Shown here: piece after piece, positions 20,301 to 27,853 of the stretch | How the letters are laid out: each line of letters starts with the position of its first letter | How positions within the stretch are numbered: the first letter of the stretch is position 1 | Virus record (IMG/VR): IMGVR_UViG_3300007775_000018 | Coordinates: 1-35,842 of that record | Length of the DNA: 35,842 nt | Direction: 5' to 3' (one strand) | From: a virus | Program-made: the position numbers and the translations under genes | The notes under the pieces: model-generated | The model's database searches: none | What the model was told of the DNA's origin: nothing | The model's input: only the letters and a program-made list of their open reading frames with translations

Positions 20301-21854
20301 TACAGCAGACGTAAGACTAAGAGCTTCACACGCAGCATATGATGCGGGTTGGCTTCCAGAATCCGCATTTTCAAAATAATAGTTTAGGTTGCAGTCCGCG
20401 CCTGTTGAATCTATCTTAGCGGTATATTTAACATACGCATCAGTAATCTCAGACCCTTGCGGAACTGTTATATTCTTAAAAGAAACAAAACCGTTGTAAC
20501 TAACACCAGAACTGTATTTGCCAAAGCCAAAACTTTGTTCATCATTAACAAAGCCTGATGCGCTAGTCCAAGAACCATCGTCGGCATCCGCTGTCGGGTA
20601 GTAGGTTCCTGATCCAGCCGCGCCAGTGTATACCCAAAAAGTGACCGTGTATTCTGTATTCGGTTCGACAGTAATGTCTTGGTAGCCACCAGCGGTAGAA
20701 CTGCTTGCAGTTGTATTCTGAACCTCTAAATCCTTAGACCCCCCGTGAGGCGAAGTCGTACCGCTCGTCAGAGTAGCGTTGTTCTCCGTCCATCCCGTAG
20801 TCCCAGATTCAAAAGTTCCATTCGTAAAAGCATAGCTCTGATAAATACGATACGCCCAATAACTCAGGGTGTAGCCCGTAGAAGCACTTACAGCGATGTC
20901 CTGGTAAATCCCAGCACTCTCCGAAGACGCAGCCGTAGGCGTCACAACCGCATCGTAAGTACCTCCGTGCGGTGACGTACTCCCCGTGGTTGAAGTGGCG
21001 TTGCTGTTAGTCCATCCAGTAGGCGGTGTTCCCCCCGTCTCAAAACCGGAGTTGGTAATGGAAGACGTTACCAGTGAATCCCTTCTAGCCCAATAACTGA
21101 TGGTGTATTCCACACCGGGGGCCGCTGCTATGTCCTGGTAAATCCCAGCTGTCGGGTCCCCTGCTGCCGTGCTCGTTATTTCAACATCATACGTTCCTGC
21201 TTTGGGATCTGTTGATGCTGTTACAGCATCCGCATCGTTCTCCGTCCAGCCTGTAGGTGGGTCTCCGCCCGTTTCAAAACCGTCGTTCGTTATAGAAATG
21301 CTAGAAGGAGTGGCACCACCGATAACGATCTTAAACCCGTCAGGATAAGCCGTGCCGCCGGACCACGCTATGGGGTTCGTTCCGCTGGCGCTACCTACCC
21401 AGTCGTCTCCTATGGCGTCTGAGAACATGTCGCCTGAATCGGCCGTAAGGGTGGCTTTAACGGTCCCGAACGTGGTTCCGGTATCAGGGGGGTCGTTGGT
21501 GGCGAGGTACAGCTTATCGTTCGTCTGTGCCATAAAGCAACGTGTACCGAATGTCGGGTTCACGTACTGGTGTAAACTGTCGATAGCATACGCACCGATA
21601 GCGGTGGAATTGTTCTTCTCCATCCCACGCCTGGGGGACCAACCAGCGGATATTCCGGGGGCGGGTCTTCGCATGTTCGTAGCCGAAACGATAGATCCCG
21701 GCTCAAGAGCTATGAACGGAGCCACGCGGTTCAATTTTTTAGTGAACGCTACGCTTTTGGAAAGGATTGGAGAATTGTCAGGGAATCCGCCACTGTCTTG
21801 CGCCAAGGCAGGAACAGCCAGTATCAACGCTAATAAAATTAGTTTTTTTATCAT
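17382..21854 (-). CDS. Long tail protein with signal peptide and nested jelly-roll insertions
   Basis: The 1490-residue product begins with a signal peptide (MIKKLILLALILAVPALA). A conserved region (PFIALEPGSIVSATNMRRP, SPRRGMEKNN) follows, similar to tail-hub/stabilisation proteins of short-tailed phages as I remember them. Between about 186 and 405 there are three N-terminal halves of a carbohydrate-binding-type jelly roll (GFETGG..PTGWT, SPHGGTYD, GIYQDI, YTLSYWAYR). A different beta domain follows (about 414-598). Three C-terminal halves (STWTQY, TAYVRLYLG, VEFDDV) lie at about 602-818. The host domain then resumes (DGYEEVRNS). The C-terminal 600 residues are beta-rich with YWDGDSWVSVGELVDGT-like repeats. 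It probably forms a tail structure with glycan-binding parts. It overlaps the next upstream gene by ATGA. Confidence 0.7.
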   Translation of the reverse strand: MIKKLILLALILAVPALAQDSGGFPDNSPILSKSVAFTKKLNRVAPFIALEPGSIVSATNMRRPAPGISAGWSPRRGMEKNNSTAIGAYAIDSLHQYVNPTFGTRCFMAQTNDKLYLATNDPPDTGTTFGTVKATLTADSGDMFSDAIGDDWVGSASGTNPIAWSGGTAYPDGFKIVIGGATPSSISITNDGFETGGDPPTGWTENDADAVTASTDPKAGTYDVEITSTAAGDPTAGIYQDIAAAPGVEYTISYWARRDSLVTSSITNSGFETGGTPPTGWTNSNATSTTGSTSPHGGTYDAVVTPTAASSESAGIYQDIAVSASTGYTLSYWAYRIYQSYAFTNGTFESGTTGWTENNATLTSGTTSPHGGSKDLEVQNTTASSSTAGGYQDITVEPNTEYTVTFWVYTGAAGSGTYYPTADADDGSWTSASGFVNDEQSFGFGKYSSGVSYNGFVSFKNITVPQGSEITDAYVKYTAKIDSTGADCNLNYYFENADSGSQPASYAACEALSLTSAVAQDAVPTQTADTQYDTDDISSILQTVTSRSGWSSGNAATWVAKDNSSDTGAIRWADDFGYSPSDKAELHVTYISGTPAITVEAYTSGDALISTPATDTYSPTASTWTQYQKTFTTPATTSYIRVYLASNSSSIGVKVEFDDITIAPTSEAYPQTNPSHVIQYLNAAKAVLSTFDTQENNPADSTWTQYSENITTPVLCAYVRLYLGAKAPSTDFLNPVEFDDVQIATTSGGPFPSHVMQFLDAGSTVLETASTQNNEPTVGTWVQYSATAISPATTAYVRLYLGCNSTPLGETVQFDALTSIVAVPPSGLSVTDGYEEVRNSLTTRYIPYPASTFDPVYVGFRRPVNAIHFYIDGTPNSETETMAVYYWQGSSSTWNLVGNLVDGTIISAATLAQSGEMSWDKGPSGETPRVLPGTSDDLYWYKLTPSGNLSSGVNIYQVTVSEDMGEIANLWSGYQVLASGVLLDQGAGYADYTAEVTDGTDTNVMPLDSLATDSELYVGFDERAQGIVIRMAPDHINSDATVVTVKYWDGDSWVSVGELVDGTSNGTDSLAQTGMIQWDGDSFREIKSVLGGLRTPYFWYQLSWSVALDADVDVWEVSFASKPDPIPKYDGVINYNNNALWWPGTEGAGTLDYSQQGYAHILNGPYSGATLPIFGGGEVNAITMLGTSAIVSTKNPYQTYFLEGINPAEFTAVLVSDKVGAIAPKALLSIDSGVRIFDDQVRVRSAIFMAADGIYMTDGSTILNISDPISDYFNASSGPYIEPEYIDTSYAWVDHEEKTVHFAVPMNMSGSGTQSVLNRELVYGYLTDEWYGLYQRGAAANCGLDVIGSSNESLTYAGGFLGYVYRTNTGTDDSGTKITHKFKTSPLSPLQGTISDALNYSSTLRRIKIKGKADTTSGAVAGVTVYPDGITTGVDAGDISLENTGYGMVSGALNVTQTGDEFAFEFDSDLLGAEMELYGFTIDFMPQRPE

Positions 21855-22528
21855 TTGGGAGCTTGCTCAATCGGTACATTATATAGCTCTTGCTTTAGAG
21901 CGTTGAGTGCTTCCATATACATGGTGTAGAATTTGTCTGACTCTGCGTATCGGTGTTCTTTTTTGTAGGCCATGGCTGCGGCGTACCAGAATGTTAGCGG
22001 CTGATATTCGTTGGGGAGGTCCCCGATAGTCTGGGACTGTTTGGAGAAATAGACCTTTACGCTGTCCCCGTTTTCTGCCGAAGTGGGGAGCGGAAATATC
22101 CCGATTTTATCATCAAAATGATAATAGTAAATCGGAGGACCGGCTTTCATGTGGGGGAGATCTGATATCTGAAACGGTTCGACTCTTTTCAGACCGATAT
22201 ATTCACCGTCAGGGTTAAGGTAGATGGCACCCCATACCTTTACAATATCAGTCACACCGTCTGCACCGTTGGTTACCAGATCCGTGTACTCATATTGGCT
22301 TGTTACCAATAGAAACGTGTCTGTGTCCTGAATGCACAACGCCCGTGCTGAAATCGCTTCCGTCGCCTCTTTAATCCAGTTGCCAAGCTCCGTGTCGCTC
22401 CAGAAAGAAGCGGAGCTTTCGTTCAATAACGCCCGAACTTGAGTGATTGCCGTGGTACTGGTGTAATAATCCGCCCCGTACACAGTCGTTGAAAACAACA
22501 GAACTAATATAACAAGAAGTTTCTTCAT
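21851..22528 (-). CDS. Head-tail connector-like protein with signal peptide
   Basis: The 225-residue product resembles phage adaptor/connector proteins: a helical N-terminal part (TAITQVRALLNES, SFWSDTELGNWIKEATEAISARA), a beta middle with KRVEPFQISDLPHM and PPIYYYHFDDKIGIFPLP, and a helical C-terminus (AAAMAYKKEHRYAESDKFYTMY). Unusually it is preceded by a Sec-type signal peptide (MKKLLVILVLLFSTTVYG). The ATG at 22528 follows the stop of the previous gene directly. The pattern matches the next gene in general layout, suggesting a pair of connector-ring proteins. How a secreted form would join the virion is unclear. Confidence 0.6.
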   Translation of the reverse strand: MKKLLVILVLLFSTTVYGADYYTSTTAITQVRALLNESSASFWSDTELGNWIKEATEAISARALCIQDTDTFLLVTSQYEYTDLVTNGADGVTDIVKVWGAIYLNPDGEYIGLKRVEPFQISDLPHMKAGPPIYYYHFDDKIGIFPLPTSAENGDSVKVYFSKQSQTIGDLPNEYQPLTFWYAAAMAYKKEHRYAESDKFYTMYMEALNALKQELYNVPIEQAPK

Positions 22529-23416
22529 TCAATACACCTCGCTCATAAGCCTGACCGAACCGGGTACGTTTTCTATGGAGTTTTCCAGGTTAAGCATGGC
22601 GCTCATGAAAAGCCCCCTGTACCTTTGTTCCTGTGCTTCCATATTCACTTTCCGTTCAAACACCTTCCACGCCACGTAATTCTCAAGAAGGCTTTCCTGA
22701 AGGTGTTCTGGTATTCCGTGAGGTCGTGTCTTGGCTGTGAATTCGCTCCCTGCCGATTCGTCAGTGGGTGCGGGGGTTACGGTAATGTAGGAGTAATCCG
22801 TAGCGATTGCGGTAATGGTGAAGTCCGTATTGTTGCTGGTGGTCCCTGTAAAATCTATGGTTTGACCCACAGACATCAACCCGAAACCCACGGAAGCAGA
22901 AGAGGCGCTATCCGAAATCCTACTACCTGTTTCAGCGAATGATATGGTGGACGCGGCGTAGGAAGTCATATTGGTTGGTTTTCGGTAATAATAAGCCGTG
23001 AGAGTCTCAGCCGTGGACGGATACCCCTGGTAATAGAGCTTTGTCCCCCTTACCGCAGCCACAAGCACCCTGTTCGTGCTGTCAAGGTTGGAATACATCC
23101 TGAGTAATTCCGTGAACGAATTCAATATCTGAACTTCCAGTTCGGTTGTGCTGCTAACAATATAATACAGGTCCCTTCCAAAGTCCGAAGGCAAGTCAAT
23201 GTAAGGGTTCGCCACGCTGGTTTCCAGGTCGTAGTCGGTTGCAAGCTCAGATAGTGGTGACGAAAATACCTGAGTATTGTCGGGGAACGTAATAAACATT
23301 CCACCTGCAACGTGTCGTTGGCCTTGGTTCAAATAATCCAATAGTCTAGCGGATGAAAAAGCCGCGTCTTGGATTATTTCTTTAACTCCGGTAATTAGAT
23401 CGGTTTGTTTTGCCAT
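22529..23416 (-). CDS. Head-tail connector-like protein with an inserted beta domain
   Basis: The 295-residue product starts with a helical segment typical of connector proteins (GVKEIIQDAAFSSARLLDYLNQGQ). It contains YIDLPSDFGRDLYYI and YYYRKPTNM, and ends in helices (EHLQESLLENYVAWKVFERKV, shown in part as ESLLENYVAWKVFERK). Between about residues 150 and 220 lies a Ser/Thr-rich beta insertion (ISDSASSASVGFG, QTIDFTGTTSN, YSYITVTP) that looks like a surface-exposed Ig-like domain. It has no signal peptide, in contrast to its neighbour at 21851-22528. It likely joins portal to tail; the assignment rests on pattern and position. Confidence 0.6.
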   Translation of the reverse strand: MAKQTDLITGVKEIIQDAAFSSARLLDYLNQGQRHVAGGMFITFPDNTQVFSSPLSELATDYDLETSVANPYIDLPSDFGRDLYYIVSSTTELEVQILNSFTELLRMYSNLDSTNRVLVAAVRGTKLYYQGYPSTAETLTAYYYRKPTNMTSYAASTISFAETGSRISDSASSASVGFGLMSVGQTIDFTGTTSNNTDFTITAIATDYSYITVTPAPTDESAGSEFTAKTRPHGIPEHLQESLLENYVAWKVFERKVNMEAQEQRYRGLFMSAMLNLENSIENVPGSVRLMSEVY

Positions 23417-23427
23417 GTTTTATACCT

Positions 23428-25743
23428 TTATTTCGGAACTGCCGTCTTACTTTCAACCCATGTTTTCATCCAACCCGGCATCTCAGGTGCTTGCAAATTC
23501 ATGGCATCAACCTCTGCCTCGGTGCGGTTTCGCTTTTGAATGAATTTTCCGGTATCGGGATCAAACGAAATGTCCGCTTTCAATTGTTTTTTGAATTTCC
23601 CGGTCCCCTGTTTGATTGTAACAGGGGTCATTTTTACTGTAACTGAAACTTTCCCATCCTTGTCAACAGCATATTTGAATCCATCCGCCTTTGGCTCAAC
23701 TTGCACATCCTCAGTAATTTCCACAGGCCCAAAGGCATCCTGTGCCGCGATCTCTATTTCAACTGTTTCAGCTAATTTCGCTTCCCTGAGTTTAGCAAGC
23801 TGAACCGTATTCCAATCCTGCTTCACTAAATCGACATGTCCAGGTTCGTCTTTTCGTCTGAGATTGTAAGCATCAAATGTTTCCTCTGTGATTGTTCCGT
23901 CAAGCGTTTGCCAAAATATCACACCTAAATACGGTTGCACACGTTTTCCTATCCAGTCAAGTCCGGGGCCATTTTGATAAAGCTCCTGCGGTGCATCAAG
24001 CGGGTGAGATGAAATCTGTGTATCCGTTCCAGCATCGTCTGTGAAATAGAATTCATTAGGCGTTGCCGTTTTGACCCATGGTTGACCATAACCAGCGGTG
24101 TCCGCGTTAGCCGATGCCTGCTCTTTCAGACTCATTGTGCCTTCGATTGTTAGCTTTTGGTTTGGGTCTTCAAGCCCTATCCCGACATTGCCAGATTCAT
24201 CAATTCGCATGGCTTCCGCATTTTCAGTTTCAAAAGCCATCTCATTATCGTTTCCAGTTCTGATTGATGCAATCGAAACACTGTTTGATACTGAACTGGA
24301 ATCAGTAGAGTTAATGAACCTTAATCTTGATCCTGTTCCTGTATCTGTTGCATTGTTCCGTAATTGCAACCCATCATAGATAGAACCAGCAGATGTATCG
24401 ACAATCTCTAAGGTTGTATATGGACTCATTGTGCCGATGCCGACGCTGCCGTCGTTGTAATAAATATTGCTGCCCGTCTGGGTCCAAAGCCCTGCACCAC
24501 CGGTCTGATACCAATTGCTGCCATCGCATACTAAAATCCAACCACCGTAGGTCGATGATTTAGTTTCGTCTTCTGCGCTTTCCAGATAAATATCCTGGTT
24601 CCCGGTTGATTCAGCGTTTTCAATGATCGCGTCGTTTGTCGCGTCTACGATTACGACATAAAGAACCTGATCAGCTACCCCGCCCGTGAACCCGCCTATC
24701 GTTACGTTGTTGTCACCGGTATCTATTTTGACCACATTAGCCCCGGACACGTCCAGATTATCCGTAGGCCCGGTTGCGGCAACGGTCGTCGAACCGGTCG
24801 TAAGCACCCCTGAAAGATCCAAGCTCGTTCCCGTTGCCTCGCCGATGTCACCATTCTGAAATAGATCCGCACCGGTTCCGCTTTCGTCGGTTAATGCGCT
24901 TCGGAGATTCGCGCTTGAGGGGGTGGCGAGAAATGAAGCTACGTTTGCCCCCAACCCGCTTACTCCGCTTGATATTGGTAGCCCTGTGGCATTTGTAAGG
25001 GTCCCACCTGCAGGGGTTCCCAAAGCTCCGCCTACGAAATATGCTGCTCCAGTTCCCACTTCATCGCTAAGAACTCCGCGAAGTTGGGCACTGGCGGTTG
25101 GGGCGAAAAATGACAGATTATCTGTAGCGTTGGGCACTGCGTTGGATGATTCTGTAATAGCACCAGACGCTAGAGTCCCAGTGGTACTTAAGTTTTCGTT
25201 ATCAAAAGATATTGAACCCGATGAATCAGACACGCTTCCTGAATCAATCGTAATTGTTCCAGCATCCACTTGACCGGAAGAATCAATAGAAGTTACAGTG
25301 GTTGCACCAGCACCCAGCGTCCCAGTGGTTGAAAGATTCTCGTTACCGAAAGAAATAGCGCCACTGCTATCAGTTATGGACCCACTCCCAATAGTCATTG
25401 TTCCTGCGTCCACAGTAGCGCTTGCATCTAAAGAGGTGGAAGATATTGCGCCAGTTGATATCGACGCAGGTGCAAATGCACCAGATACATTCAAATCACC
25501 AGTTATAGCGAAAGTTGCCGTAGTTCCATCATCCGTGACAGTCAGAAACGTGTTTGTCCCATCCGATAATTCCAAACGGTTATCGGTGGTTTCGTCATAG
25601 GAGAGATAAAAATTGAGGTCGGTGCCAAAGATGAGAGAATAATCGTCAGGGATTAGTACCCCCTGGTCGTGGATTTCGTAATTGTCAGCACAAGCAACCG
25701 AAGCCCAAAACAGACTTACCATTATAATAAGGAATCTTTTCAT
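23428..25743 (-). CDS. Tail fibre / receptor-binding protein with signal peptide
   Basis: The 771-residue product has a signal peptide (MKRFLIIMVSLFWASVACA). A long repetitive beta region of fibre type follows, with repeats such as DAGTMTIGSGSITDSSG, STGTLGAGATT and NLSTTGTL (about residues 100-200). There are modules LRGVLSDEVGTGAA and LRSALTDESGTGAD, then DGSVGIGTMSPYTTLEI and ESGNVGIGLEDPNQKLTI, motifs common before the tip of trimeric phage fibres. The last 190 residues are different: WIGKRVQPYLGVIFWQT and charged helices with KRNRTEAEVDAM. They may act as an assembly or chaperone segment. It overlaps the next upstream gene by ATGA. Confidence 0.75.
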   Translation of the reverse strand: MKRFLIIMVSLFWASVACADNYEIHDQGVLIPDDYSLIFGTDLNFYLSYDETTDNRLELSDGTNTFLTVTDDGTTATFAITGDLNVSGAFAPASISTGAISSTSLDASATVDAGTMTIGSGSITDSSGAISFGNENLSTTGTLGAGATTVTSIDSSGQVDAGTITIDSGSVSDSSGSISFDNENLSTTGTLASGAITESSNAVPNATDNLSFFAPTASAQLRGVLSDEVGTGAAYFVGGALGTPAGGTLTNATGLPISSGVSGLGANVASFLATPSSANLRSALTDESGTGADLFQNGDIGEATGTSLDLSGVLTTGSTTVAATGPTDNLDVSGANVVKIDTGDNNVTIGGFTGGVADQVLYVVIVDATNDAIIENAESTGNQDIYLESAEDETKSSTYGGWILVCDGSNWYQTGGAGLWTQTGSNIYYNDGSVGIGTMSPYTTLEIVDTSAGSIYDGLQLRNNATDTGTGSRLRFINSTDSSSVSNSVSIASIRTGNDNEMAFETENAEAMRIDESGNVGIGLEDPNQKLTIEGTMSLKEQASANADTAGYGQPWVKTATPNEFYFTDDAGTDTQISSHPLDAPQELYQNGPGLDWIGKRVQPYLGVIFWQTLDGTITEETFDAYNLRRKDEPGHVDLVKQDWNTVQLAKLREAKLAETVEIEIAAQDAFGPVEITEDVQVEPKADGFKYAVDKDGKVSVTVKMTPVTIKQGTGKFKKQLKADISFDPDTGKFIQKRNRTEAEVDAMNLQAPEMPGWMKTWVESKTAVPK

Positions 25744-26060
25744 GGTTGCACCAAATGCCTCAATGCCTTAAAAGTCCAATCGTCAGTCGGAACAGCAACC
25801 CGTACCCTGATTGTATTGATGTTTTTGTCGATGGTGAGTAAAACGGTGGATGGAACAGTGCCTATATCTTTGATACGGCGAATAGCTTGTGACGGGGTTG
25901 AACTGGCGGTTTCGTCCCAATCGCCACGCAATTCCCCCGCCCGGCTATTGGTTCCATCGCTTATTCGGAAATCCCATACCGCTGAAACTCCGTTCGTGTC
26001 GGCAAAGCTGTCCACCGTTGAAGTTCCTGCGTCAATCGACTCGCTTATCGGTGTTGCCAT
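25740..26060 (-). CDS. Small virion-associated hypothetical protein
   Basis: The 106-residue product is soluble and beta-rich (SAVWDFRISDGTNSRAGELRG, seen in part as VWDFRISDGTN; VPSTVLLTIDKNINTIRVRV). No family is recognised. It lies immediately upstream of the tail-fibre gene with a four-base overlap and seven bases after the gene at 26068-26568, so the three are coupled. A small tail or fibre-attachment protein is the best guess from position; nothing in the sequence proves it. Confidence 0.6.
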   Translation of the reverse strand: MATPISESIDAGTSTVDSFADTNGVSAVWDFRISDGTNSRAGELRGDWDETASSTPSQAIRRIKDIGTVPSTVLLTIDKNINTIRVRVAVPTDDWTFKALRHLVQP

Positions 26061-26067
26061 TAATCAC

Positions 26068-26568
26068 CTAGTCTGTAGTAGTAAATTCAATTTCAGGACC
26101 GTAGCTCGTTCCTGCTGCATTTGTGGCATAAGCCCGCACAAAATAACGGGTAGAGGCTGAAAGGCCCGTCAGGTTGCTTGTGAAGGTCCTTGCGCCCGTA
26201 CCGTCAGAGGTTCTGTCATCATCCGTATCTGGGGCATGGTCGGTTGACCAGCAAACACCGTATTCCGTAACAGTCGCACCACCATCGTTCGTGATGTTCC
26301 CACCGCTTGCTGCTGTCGTAGCGTCAATCTCAGTAACCGCAACGGTCTCAAGCACGGTTGGGGTATAAGCACCTTCAGGTCTTGGGTCTCTTACCGTCTG
26401 GCGATCTGCTTTGGGGCGGACGCGATAATCTTGGACGGGACGGGGGCCATCAAAGCATGTACCCCTATGCACGATGAGATTGTCCCACGTCTTTACCATT
26501 TCGGTGTTGTAGCCTTTCATGCCACAAATATCGCAGCATTGAAAAAAACGTCCAGAATAGAATGTCAT
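26068..26568 (-). CDS. Zinc-knuckle plus fibronectin-like domain protein
   Basis: The 166-residue product joins two parts. Residues 11-38 hold C11-C12-x2-C15 (CCDICG) and H34-x3-C38 (HRGTC), a probable zinc site, followed by PRPVQDYRVRPKADR. Residues from about 75 form an Ig/fibronectin-like repeat (GGNITNDGGATVTEYGVCWS, FTSNLTGLSASTRYFVRAYA, with TSYGPEIEFTT at the end), a module frequent in surface-exposed proteins and phage tails. The start overlaps the gene upstream by ATGA. It is probably a virion accessory protein that displays an adhesive domain. Confidence 0.7.
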   Translation of the reverse strand: MTFYSGRFFQCCDICGMKGYNTEMVKTWDNLIVHRGTCFDGPRPVQDYRVRPKADRQTVRDPRPEGAYTPTVLETVAVTEIDATTAASGGNITNDGGATVTEYGVCWSTDHAPDTDDDRTSDGTGARTFTSNLTGLSASTRYFVRAYATNAAGTSYGPEIEFTTTD

Positions 26569-27308
26569 GCTGCCTCTTCAGACTGATAGGTCACGTATTT
26601 CGGGTATAACGGAAGCCCATCCGTGAATTCCAGGTACGTTTCATCGCCGCGCTCGTAAGCGAACTCGATCCATTTCATTTTGGTGTCTTCAACCACTAAG
26701 GGCGGCTGGTCCCTATCCTCATGACCGTCCACGACTATCGCGTCCATAATGGCTTTCTCGATCTCAAGAGCTTCCTGCGTGACCGTCCATTCATTGGAAT
26801 TGCCAAACTTATGCTCAAATTCAGTGCATCCTCTTTTCAGGAATACCTCAACGTCCCTTCCAACAAACTCGTCGCACAAAGTCCTGACATACTTGCGGCA
26901 TTCTTCCCCTTCTTCGATGGAATTGTTGTACCAGTAGGCCCCGTAATTACCGCCCACCGTGTCTCGTTTTTCAATACCGGCTTTTGAATCGCGGTCTGAC
27001 ATTTGTTGCAAATCTACTATCTTGAATAGCTGCTTGACAGTTTTAGGTCGTGCCACCACCTTCCAGCACTCCTGGCATCTGGACGGTATGAAATTGCAAT
27101 AGGGCAGCATTATGCTGTGAAACATCAGACAGTTTCTATCGTCGGGGCTGTCGCTTCCCGAATGAACCCATGGGGTATCCCATATCAAGGCAGTTCTCAT
27201 GCTTATTTTCTTATCTTCCGGCCTTATATACAACATACCGCTTTTGAACGCCGGTTTCAGAATTCTTAAAACATTGGTCGCTCTTGCTTTTGAGTAATTA
27301 AAGCTCAT
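26565..27308 (-). CDS. Hypothetical phage protein of 247 residues
   Basis: The product is soluble and mixed alpha/beta. Notable stretches are SRCQECWKVVARPKTVKQLF (about residues 76-95), GGNYGAYWYNNSIEEGEEC, and VFLKRGCTEFEHKFG. These have the look of a conserved enzyme-like or structural core, but I do not recognise the family. Cysteines at CQEC could bind zinc together with others. It overlaps both neighbours by four bases (ATGA), so it is in the middle of a tightly coupled set between the beta-structured virion protein and the tail fibre. Confidence 0.6.
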   Translation of the reverse strand: MSFNYSKARATNVLRILKPAFKSGMLYIRPEDKKISMRTALIWDTPWVHSGSDSPDDRNCLMFHSIMLPYCNFIPSRCQECWKVVARPKTVKQLFKIVDLQQMSDRDSKAGIEKRDTVGGNYGAYWYNNSIEEGEECRKYVRTLCDEFVGRDVEVFLKRGCTEFEHKFGNSNEWTVTQEALEIEKAIMDAIVVDGHEDRDQPPLVVEDTKMKWIEFAYERGDETYLEFTDGLPLYPKYVTYQSEEAA

Positions 27309-27496
27309 ACTCTATCTAACTCCCTCTCTGACCAAAATGCAGGTCCGTACTTTTTGTCCAGATATTTGCATTTGTCGAAATGCTCATCTGACATTCCTCT
27401 CAAGCCTTCCTTGCGGATATTCGCCTCTTGTTCGCTTCGGGTTTTTCCAAGGTTTTGTACCTTGTATTTCGTCTTGTCTATGATCTGAAATGTCAT
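27305..27496 (-). CDS. Small hypothetical protein
   Basis: The 63-residue product is basic and charged (RSEQEANIRKEGLRGMSDEHFDK), with no membrane span or signal peptide. Its start and stop both overlap neighbouring genes by four bases, which supports it being real and co-translated. No family is recognised. The C-terminal part (KCKYLDKKYGPAFWSEREL) might form a helix pair. Confidence 0.6.
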   Translation of the reverse strand: MTFQIIDKTKYKVQNLGKTRSEQEANIRKEGLRGMSDEHFDKCKYLDKKYGPAFWSERELDRV

Positions 27497-27843
27497 GCTA
27501 ACTCCTTCAGATTTTCAATCGTTTGTGATTCGGAGCCGAATACCCCTTCCATAACCGCCATGCCGTTTGAACCATCGCTCAGTTCTACAAACCCGGCAGA
27601 CAGTACGGCGCTTAAATCCCTCTGCTTTTGAGCAGACAGGCCGTTGTATTCGCTTATGTCCATAGCTTCAAACACAACGTGGGAAGGCGTTGCAGGGTAA
27701 ATCAGCATGGCGTGTTCAACAAATCCGTCACCACCACATGACCCGCATGTGGATGTAGATTCGTCGTCACCCACCTTGCTGGTTCGATCACCACTGCCGT
27801 TGCAAAACTGGCATTTATAATGGATGGGGTATTTGGCTCCCAT
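27493..27843 (-). CDS. Protein with DnaJ-type zinc knuckles
   Basis: The 116-residue product has two CxxCxGxG motifs, C11QFCNGSG and C33GSCGGDG, the arrangement of half of a DnaJ cysteine-rich domain, so it should bind one zinc ion. A C-terminal part (residues 45-116) is alpha/beta and not recognised. Single knuckle domains like this occur in small phage proteins, possibly as chaperone-like or protein-binding modules. It does not contain the J domain, so it is not a true DnaJ. It overlaps the next gene by four bases. Confidence 0.65.
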   Translation of the reverse strand: MGAKYPIHYKCQFCNGSGDRTSKVGDDESTSTCGSCGGDGFVEHAMLIYPATPSHVVFEAMDISEYNGLSAQKQRDLSAVLSAGFVELSDGSNGMAVMEGVFGSESQTIENLKELA

Positions 27844-27853
27844 GATTCACTCC

